A stretch of DNA of 64,000 bases, from positions 1 through 64,000 of the forward strand of contig CAMNRH010000005.1 of NCBI GenBank assembly GCA_946552115.1, in the 5' to 3' direction. Below are positions 58,360 to 64,000 of the stretch, piece after piece (position 1 is the first letter of the stretch; each line of letters opens with the position of its first letter). Origin of the DNA: an uncultured Lachnospiraceae bacterium. Its GTDB lineage: Bacteria > Bacillota > Clostridia > Lachnospirales > Lachnospiraceae. The notes under the pieces were generated by a model. The model ran no database searches and had not been told where the DNA came from. It saw only the letters and a program-made list of their open reading frames with translations. A program made the translations under genes and the position numbers.

Positions 58360-61300
58360 CTACACATATACCGGATTCTCCCCGGTTCTCTTAGTCTCGC
58401 TTTTTACATATTCGACAAAAAAATCCACAATACGCTTATTGCCAATATAAATATTAAATGACGGAGTTCCTCCATTTCCTGATGCTCTCATAGCTGCTAC
58501 CACTGCTTCATATACGGCCGGCCCTACTGCATTTGCAATACCGTTTGTTATCTGCTGATTATTGGCTACAACTCCCTTTCCATTACTGAATTTACCGGCA
58601 ATCTCTCCGCGGTTCATGTAAAACGGACCCTCTTCCGGGAATCCGCCTTGCGCATACCATTTAACGTCCATAGTCGGCACTTTAAATTTTTTACCAAGAA
58701 ATGTTTCGGTCTTAGTTCCAAAAATAACATGCGGTAGTTTTATATGAGGAATCGTGATCTTCCAGCTAATAAACTTATTTACCAGCCATTTTTTAGCCTG
58801 GCCAAGCACACCGGAAATCTTATCCCACGCTCCGGAAGCTACTGCCCTGAAAGTAGCAGTTTTACTCTTTACATTGTTAAAGGTTTCTCTTGCATTTCTG
58901 GCAATCGTACTCCACGGGCCGCTTGAACTGGCTTTATAAGTCGCAGATTTATTTCGAATATTCCTTAACAGCTCTTTGGCTTTGTCTCTCAGGGAATCCC
59001 AGACCCCTTTTGCTTTTGCGGTAAAGTTAGCGGTTTTATCTTTAATCTTTGCAACAATATTTTTCACATGGCTCTTTAAAGTTTTCCAATCGCCTTTTGC
59101 CTTTGCAGTAAAATTATATACTGTCTTTTTTGCGGCCTTTTTCAGATTAGAAGTGACTGTTTCAATCGTACTCCATGCCCCTCCTACAAGCTTTCCTGTA
59201 AGATTTACAACTGCCGATAACGCACTTCCGATAAAACTTTTTACCCAGTCTGATACTGTATTCCAGCCTTTCTTCGCAAGGGAAACTCCTACCTCTATTA
59301 CATCTTCTATCTTTCCGAGTGCTTCTTTGAACTTTTCAGGCAAATCCTGAAACCATTCTATAATGCCTGCGATATTCTCTTTTAACCCCTCAAGCAGTCC
59401 GCTTATGATATATCCGCCCTGTTCTTTCATAACAGTCGATGGGCTGTGTATTCCAAAAGCAGATTTGAAGCCCTCAATAATAGGAGTGAAAATATTATCA
59501 ATAATCCACTTTCCTATCCCCGCAAGCGCATCCACTATCCCTTTCAGAAGACCTAAGACGAGATCGCCTCCGCACTCATCCACTTTATCAGAGAAATAAT
59601 CTTTCGCCGCTACAAAGGCATCTCCTAAAAGACCTCCTACAAACGATGCCAGGCCGCCGATGGAAGTTCCGATCAGCTCGGAAATTCTGCTCACAATGCC
59701 CGACCAGTCAATATTTACAATAAACTCTTTGACCTTCTCGCCCAGCTGCTTCCAATCTGTATTTTCGATTGCTGTTAGTGCGCTGTCTAAAACCCCTTTA
59801 ATGCTTTCAGATAATGTTTTTCCGGCTTTCGAAAAATCAACGGTACTAATTGTCCCGTTAATAGATTCCGAAATGGACGTTCCGAACTTCTTCCACTTAA
59901 ACGTAGTAACAAAGGTATACCCTATGTCTATAGCCGTATTAATGCCTTGACCGAAAGAATTTCCTGCCAGCTTCCAGTCTGTAGTCTTCATGAATGAATT
60001 CAGAGTAGTCGCAATCCCGTCCGTAATATTTCTGACGGTTTCCCGGATCATCGTCCAGTCCAGATTTCCAAGAGCCCCGTTAATTCCGTCTCCTGCTGCC
60101 TTTCCAAGACTGTCCCAATGGAAATTAACAGCAAATGTATTCGCTGTCTCAAAAGCTGTATTGAGCCCCTCAGACAGCGTCCAGCCAACAAGCCCCCAAT
60201 CCGTAGCTTCTATAAATCCATTTAGGAACGTGGCCACGCTCTTTGCGATTTTATTACAGGTAGACTGTATTTTCTCCCAGGGTATTTTCTCCAGAGCAGC
60301 ATTCAGCTTTTCGCCGACCATAGTGCCAATTTCCGTAAAATCTGCATTTGCCCATGCATCTTTTATCATTTGGCTTAAATTCTTGATTCCGCTGGAAACA
60401 CTTTCTGTTTGGAACATGTCCCCGCCTCCGGAACCACTGCCGGCGCCTCCGCTTCCTCCGGAGCCGCTTCCGCCATTTTCGTCAGGAGCATTCAATGCAT
60501 TAATCTGGTCAAAGCCCATCAGGCTTTTCTTATATTTTTCCGCTGCGCTTTCCGCTTTCTTCGTCGCGCCTGCCGCCGCATCCGCGCCAGAAGCCACGCC
60601 TCCCAGACTGTTGGCAAAATCTCCCGTTCCTTTGCTTGCCCTGATGTAGGTGGATTGTCCGGTGATTGCTGCAAAAAACTGTCCTACCGCATTGATCGCT
60701 CCTACAAGATAGCCTATGAATGTATCTAAAATCGGCGTTACCACATTCAAAATCGGAGCAAATGCCGCCGCAAGGCTGTTTTTCAACTGTGTCAGGCTAT
60801 TCATAAGAGTGGATAAATTCGCATTTGCACGGGAACTATATCCTGCAAGGTTCCCGAATCCCTCTTTCATTGCTGCCAGTCCCGACATGAGAGCCATCGA
60901 AACCAGCATAAATTTAGCGGTTCTTGCTATCTGTCCCAATCCTGAAGTAAGACCGGAAGCGGAATTTCCTGTCTGCTTTAACCCCTGGCCAAAGCGATGA
61001 ATCGACGGCAGCCCACTTTTAAATTTCTGAATGAGTGAACCGAACACACCGCTTGCTTTCCTGATTGCAGGCCCTACCTTTAAGAGGACTGCCCTCATGC
61101 TCTCAAACGCCTTTTTCCCTATAAAAGAAGACTCTTTCGCAACCCTCCCGATTCCCGGAATACTTCCTGTCACTTTTGCTACTGCGCGATTGAGTTCTTT
61201 TACTTTCTGAACAGCGGAAGACATCGACGCGTCTGCCACTGCACCCGCCGTTTTGGCCCAGCTTTTATTATCAAGGCCCCCTGCAAATTCTACATCCTTA

Positions 61301-61806
61301 TTTGTGGCTTCCATGTACCGGCTTTTACTTTTATACTTCTCTAACTGCCGTTCTGCAGCTGCGATCTGTGCAGTTATATTCTTCCACCGATTGCTCTCCT
61401 GACTGACGCCGGATGCTTCCATCTGCTTTTTCTTATTATTCAGGCTGTTCAAATTCTTTTCAGCCAATTCAATGTCATCACATACAGCTTTGTAATCATC
61501 TGTGTGAACCTTTATCCCTGCTGCCAGCTGGGCCTCTTTTACATAATTCTGCATATGATAAGATGCCTCATCCATGAACTCCCCGCTTTTTGCATCCGAA
61601 AAGGTCTTTTTGATTAATCCCGTCATATTCCGAATCTGCTGCCTTGTATTATTTTCATCTATAACCTGCATTGGTTTCCCAGGCTTACTTATGTCTTTCT
61701 GCATGGAAGCCGTACTTTGCTTAACAACGTTTTTCGCCTTATCCATCTCTTTCTTCAGCGGCTCCATCGTCGCATCAATAATAACTCGCAGTGTTTCCAA
61801 ATCCAT
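58360..61806 (-). CDS. Phage tail tape measure protein
   Basis: A 1148-residue tape measure protein that sets tail length and helps DNA entry. The start is taken at the second ATG (MDLETLRVIIDATM), nine bases past AGGAGG; the first ATG is three bases from it. Order: coiled N-terminus, membrane-like segment AKFMLVSMALMSGLAAMK near residue 305, a second hydrophobic segment (AAFAPILNVVTPILDTFIGYLVGAINAVGQFF), a Gly/Ser linker, four roughly 80-residue repeats with a TDWxLxG motif, and a C-terminal array of 29-residue repeats with a conserved GxW. No lytic domain was recognised. Confidence 0.92.
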   Translation of the reverse strand: MDLETLRVIIDATMEPLKKEMDKAKNVVKQSTASMQKDISKPGKPMQVIDENNTRQQIRNMTGLIKKTFSDAKSGEFMDEASYHMQNYVKEAQLAAGIKVHTDDYKAVCDDIELAEKNLNSLNNKKKQMEASGVSQESNRWKNITAQIAAAERQLEKYKSKSRYMEATNKDVEFAGGLDNKSWAKTAGAVADASMSSAVQKVKELNRAVAKVTGSIPGIGRVAKESSFIGKKAFESMRAVLLKVGPAIRKASGVFGSLIQKFKSGLPSIHRFGQGLKQTGNSASGLTSGLGQIARTAKFMLVSMALMSGLAAMKEGFGNLAGYSSRANANLSTLMNSLTQLKNSLAAAFAPILNVVTPILDTFIGYLVGAINAVGQFFAAITGQSTYIRASKGTGDFANSLGGVASGADAAAGATKKAESAAEKYKKSLMGFDQINALNAPDENGGSGSGGSGGAGSGSGGGDMFQTESVSSGIKNLSQMIKDAWANADFTEIGTMVGEKLNAALEKIPWEKIQSTCNKIAKSVATFLNGFIEATDWGLVGWTLSEGLNTAFETANTFAVNFHWDSLGKAAGDGINGALGNLDWTMIRETVRNITDGIATTLNSFMKTTDWKLAGNSFGQGINTAIDIGYTFVTTFKWKKFGTSISESINGTISTVDFSKAGKTLSESIKGVLDSALTAIENTDWKQLGEKVKEFIVNIDWSGIVSRISELIGTSIGGLASFVGGLLGDAFVAAKDYFSDKVDECGGDLVLGLLKGIVDALAGIGKWIIDNIFTPIIEGFKSAFGIHSPSTVMKEQGGYIISGLLEGLKENIAGIIEWFQDLPEKFKEALGKIEDVIEVGVSLAKKGWNTVSDWVKSFIGSALSAVVNLTGKLVGGAWSTIETVTSNLKKAAKKTVYNFTAKAKGDWKTLKSHVKNIVAKIKDKTANFTAKAKGVWDSLRDKAKELLRNIRNKSATYKASSSGPWSTIARNARETFNNVKSKTATFRAVASGAWDKISGVLGQAKKWLVNKFISWKITIPHIKLPHVIFGTKTETFLGKKFKVPTMDVKWYAQGGFPEEGPFYMNRGEIAGKFSNGKGVVANNQQITNGIANAVGPAVYEAVVAAMRASGNGGTPSFNIYIGNKRIVDFFVEYVKSETKRTGENPVYV
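58780..59193 (-). repeat. 29-residue (87-base) tandem repeat array in the tape measure gene
   Basis: At protein level four full units and one partial unit, each 29 residues with GxW at residues 5-7 and a Lys-rich end: KLVGGAWSTI..., AKAKGDWKTL..., AKAKGVWDSL..., ASSSGPWSTI..., AVASGAWDKI.... DNA identity between units is only moderate. Confidence 0.75.
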
Positions 61807-61843
61807 ACTCATTCACCTCCTTTCATACAAAATCAGAGAGCGC

Positions 61844-62212
61844 CTACTCCGACGCTCTCTGATGGTTCTTATATTCATAATATTGTCTTCTTCGTTCCTT
61901 GAACGCTTCAAACTCCTGTCTCTGCCTGCTTTCTTCAAACAGCGCCTGCTCCTCCTGAAAAAGATCTGGATATGTATCCCACGGATGTGGAACCGGATAG
62001 TCCTTATCCCATTTTGACATGATATGATCTGCTGTCCATTCTGAAAGCTGATAAATAAACAGAAGCTTTTCTTTCGTCTGATATTGCCTGACACGTTTAT
62101 GGCTTTCAAGCATATCTAATACCTCTGCAAGGGAACTATTCCAGAATCTTTCAATAGGAATTCCAATATCCAGGGCATCCTGATAAAGATAATAAATTCT
62201 CTCAGAGAGCAT
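61844..62212 (-). CDS. Phage tail assembly chaperone, second reading frame (gpGT-like)
   Basis: A 122-residue protein immediately before the tape measure gene, the usual place for the C-terminal tail chaperone. It is rich in aromatic and charged residues (YPVPHPWDTYPDLFQEEQALF, FKERRRQYYEYKNH). Its ATG overlaps the TAA of the upstream chaperone gene by one base (TAATG), so re-initiation is likely; in many phages these two genes are instead joined by a programmed frameshift. Confidence 0.78.
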   Translation of the reverse strand: MLSERIYYLYQDALDIGIPIERFWNSSLAEVLDMLESHKRVRQYQTKEKLLFIYQLSEWTADHIMSKWDKDYPVPHPWDTYPDLFQEEQALFEESRQRQEFEAFKERRRQYYEYKNHQRASE

Positions 62213-62679
62213 TAAAGTATCGTATCGTCCAACTCCTCCATCTTGTCGATCAGCTCTTCCGCCTGATTTTCTGTAAAAAAACCAGATACCGCCATTGTCG
62301 GCATAATGACATCTGATAACAATTTCACCTGGCTCCCGCCATTGGAAAGATATCTGTCGTAAATGTTTTCGACCGTCTTATACTTCGTCCCATGATGCCA
62401 CGGATCCATAGCGGCCTGAATAATGGTGAGCATAACACCGAGCCGCGGCATGCCATCCGCAGATATGATGTTTAACAAATTGCATCGATATTTTTCCTCA
62501 AGCTTTGTAATCATCTGCGTAGTAAGCTTCAGTCGGTATTCCTGCTCCCCTACTTTCCAATAATGAAACTGCTTCCGGACTTTTTTTCTCGCTTCATCAA
62601 TATCTGTTATTCCATCTGCCCCGGAATTATTCTGTGTTTCTTCAAGACCTAATTCTTCATCCAATCCATCTATGCCCAT
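62212..62679 (-). CDS. Phage tail assembly chaperone (gpG-like, DUF6096-like)
   Basis: A 155-residue acidic protein between the tail tube gene and the tape measure. KQFHYWKVGEQEYRLKLTTQMITKLEEKYRCNLLNII is typical of tail assembly chaperones of Firmicutes siphoviruses. AGGAGGT ribosome site. It should coat the tape measure protein during tail assembly. Confidence 0.8.
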   Translation of the reverse strand: MGIDGLDEELGLEETQNNSGADGITDIDEARKKVRKQFHYWKVGEQEYRLKLTTQMITKLEEKYRCNLLNIISADGMPRLGVMLTIIQAAMDPWHHGTKYKTVENIYDRYLSNGGSQVKLLSDVIMPTMAVSGFFTENQAEELIDKMEELDDTIL

Positions 62680-62693
62680 ATTTTCCTACCTCC

Positions 62694-63107
62694 TTATACA
62701 CTTGGATCTTCATATGTAAAATCACTCTGTACAGCCATCGTAACCTCTGTATCGACAACGCCGTTTACCCCGCCCCCGGTACGCTTGATCGACACCTGCG
62801 CATCGTATGTAGTTACCGAGCCGTCTGACAGGGTTTCTCTAAACTTCAATACCTTATTTTCAGTTGCTGCTGTCCTTAACACGCGGTGTACTGCTGTCGG
62901 AGAATTATTTTTATACTTAAATTTGTATTTCATATCTCCAACATCGCCAATTCCATTTTCATACTGCTTATTCTTATCTTTTAGTCCGGTGTTGTCCACC
63001 TTTTCGGCTTCAACACCTAAATCCGGAATTTCCTTTAATCCCTCAAGCTCAATCCATGTCTCTGAGCCTTCTTCACGATATTCTAATGTTGCGCCATTCG
63101 CTAACAT
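62694..63107 (-). CDS. Phage major tail tube protein
   Basis: A 137-residue tail tube protein (TP901-1/gpV-like): MLANGATLEYREEGSETWIELEGLKEIPDLG, DNTGLKDKNKQYENGIGDVGDMKYKFKY, then TVTMAVQSDFTYED-like end (DTEVTMAVQSDFTYED). Hexameric rings of this protein stack into the tail tube. Strong AGGAGG site in keeping with a major structural protein. Confidence 0.85.
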   Translation of the reverse strand: MLANGATLEYREEGSETWIELEGLKEIPDLGVEAEKVDNTGLKDKNKQYENGIGDVGDMKYKFKYKNNSPTAVHRVLRTAATENKVLKFRETLSDGSVTTYDAQVSIKRTGGGVNGVVDTEVTMAVQSDFTYEDPSV

Positions 63108-63121
63108 CTGTTTTTCCTCCT

Positions 63122-63493
63122 TTATCTATTCCAATATACCTGTTCTGTATCATTATCAATAATCCCTTCATAACGCATCACTTTATGTCTGTATCCTGTA
63201 ATTGTCGGATCATCCATACATTGCGTCCGGACAAGCCCTAATCCTGACAGTGCTTCATCTACTGATACCGCTGTAGAAGACGTGCTTTTATCGTCCCAGA
63301 TGTCAATTCGATATCTGAGCTGTGATTTATCCTCACTCGCCCGTTTCCCGGAAAAGGTATGCTCATATACCTTATTTTCTTCTTCGATATATTGTATTGC
63401 CGGTAATTTTGAAAAATCATTCGGATATTGATCGGATACATGGTCAAATCTATCGTTCAGCACTGCAAAAATCTTATCTTTTACATTTATCAT
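63122..63493 (-). CDS. Phage tail terminator/completion protein
   Basis: A 123-residue protein in the slot for the minor tail/terminator protein (gpU-like): MINVKDKIFAVLNDRFDHVSDQYPNDFSKLPAIQYIEEEN, then DIWDDKSTSS and YRHKVMRYEGIID. Its ATG overlaps the stop of the upstream gene by four bases. Confidence 0.75.
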   Translation of the reverse strand: MINVKDKIFAVLNDRFDHVSDQYPNDFSKLPAIQYIEEENKVYEHTFSGKRASEDKSQLRYRIDIWDDKSTSSTAVSVDEALSGLGLVRTQCMDDPTITGYRHKVMRYEGIIDNDTEQVYWNR

Positions 63494-64000
63494 TTCGCCA
63501 GTCCTCCGATAATGTCGCTTATGCTGTGAGAAATAATATCCATTACATCCTCCTCATTATCTTTCAGGGCCGGATACAGGAAAGGATCTGCTGCCTGCCC
63601 GCTTATCTGGTAAAATCTTCCTTTTTCCGTATCAATGAAAAACCAGTGATACCTTTCTGCATCTGCCTGGCTCACCTGACTTTCATGAACCCACCACGGA
63701 CTCTGTGTATATGCCGGAGTAACATTCGGTGAGATTCCCGCATGGCTTGTCTCTCCTTTTGGCCCTGTCCCGAACTCCTGATATACGCCCTGAGGTGCAT
63801 TTGTATATACCTCTCCATGCACCTCCATCCCCTTTATGCGGATATCTGTAAATATTTTTTCCCGGAGTTCCCCGGTATTTACATGCGCTTTAAGCTTGGC
63901 GGCGCTTTGCACAAAAGAACACGCTCTCGCGACCGCCTGCCCTAAGCTCTGTATATCTGCCGTCTTGCTTAATCCTATGGACAAACGCTCTACTCCGTTT
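63490..64000 (-). CDS. HK97 gp10-like head-tail connector, cut by window edge
   Basis: The visible 170 codons have no ATG; the frame continues to the window edge as NGVERLSIGLSKTADIQ, the usual opening of HK97-gp10 family proteins (NGxExL). Further marks: NTGELREKIFTDI, EVYTNAPQGVYQEFGTGPKG (the 'Y-x-EFGTG' motif), PFLYPALKDNEEDVMDII. Member of the head-tail joining module. The phage head, packaging and integration genes must lie to the right of the window. Confidence 0.87.
   Translation of the reverse strand, partial: NGVERLSIGLSKTADIQSLGQAVARACSFVQSAAKLKAHVNTGELREKIFTDIRIKGMEVHGEVYTNAPQGVYQEFGTGPKGETSHAGISPNVTPAYTQSPWWVHESQVSQADAERYHWFFIDTEKGRFYQISGQAADPFLYPALKDNEEDVMDIISHSISDIIGGLAK

Noticed and set aside
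61844-62679. Programmed frameshift joining the two tail chaperone genes
   Set aside because: No slippery heptamer is seen at the junction, and a TAATG stop-start overlap explains coupled expression. A frameshift cannot be excluded without data.
1-64000. CRISPR arrays, tRNA or rRNA genes, retron or defence systems
   Set aside because: No regularly spaced repeats, no cloverleaf-like sequences and no defence families were recognised in the parts read.

Overview
The window looks like chromosomal DNA of a gut anaerobe of the Lachnospiraceae (Clostridium cluster XIVa). The basis is moderate GC, strong AGGAGG ribosome binding sites, families common in that group (DUF4317, DUF4474, AKR, C39, YczE), and a glycyl-radical 1,2-propanediol microcompartment of the type described from Clostridium phytofermentans and Roseburia. 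No rRNA, tRNA or CRISPR array was seen. Nearly all metabolic genes are on the minus strand.

Layout. 1-3.4 kb: DegV protein, aminotransferase, membrane-anchored C39-like peptidase. 3.5-14.4 kb: an L-fucose block, transcribed from a LacI-type regulator through a five-gene ribose-type ABC importer (two permeases), a small unknown protein, a RhaB/FucK-type kinase, fucI and fucU, ending in two microcompartment (BMC) shell genes. 14.6-22.6 kb: a lipoprotein, a polyol-type cassette (Zn dehydrogenase, FGGY kinase, two tandem MtlD-like dehydrogenases), and a divergent UlaG-like hydrolase with overlapping back-to-back promoters, then a YczE membrane protein and a ROK regulator. 22.6-29.1 kb: a self-regulated operon with class II aldolase, LacI regulator, FGGY kinase, GatD-like dehydrogenase, PfkB kinase and aldo/keto reductase, probably for galactitol or a similar hexitol but without PTS genes. 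29.2-43.6 kb: the main BMC locus in two transcripts. 43.7-51.5 kb: an rbsD remnant, PHP phosphoesterase, orphan ParA, a GH106-type rhamnosidase and three conserved genes. 51.5-52.4 kb: decayed remnants (HicB-like antitoxin, GHKL histidine kinase) around a FlxA-like coiled-coil gene. 52.56 kb to the right edge: tail and lysis modules of a siphovirus-type prophage.

How it works together. Fucose enters through the ABC importer and becomes fuculose-1-phosphate (FucU, FucI, kinase). FucA carries a C-terminal encapsulation peptide, so lactaldehyde is probably released inside the compartment, reduced to 1,2-propanediol (Zn dehydrogenase with an encapsulation peptide), and dehydrated by the glycyl radical enzyme. 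The propionaldehyde then goes to propionyl-CoA (PduP), propionyl-phosphate (PduL) and propanol (PduQ-like). PduS- and PduT-like Fe-S proteins are present although no B12-dependent enzyme is.

The most notable points are: shell genes split between two loci about 25 kb apart; a shell protein with two good translation starts; a second shell protein with a Cys in the pore loop at the PduT Cys38 position; a Cys-rich linker in FucA; and a perfect G/C-rich palindrome family lying next to stop codons and supplying the last residues (GTGFF) of two proteins.
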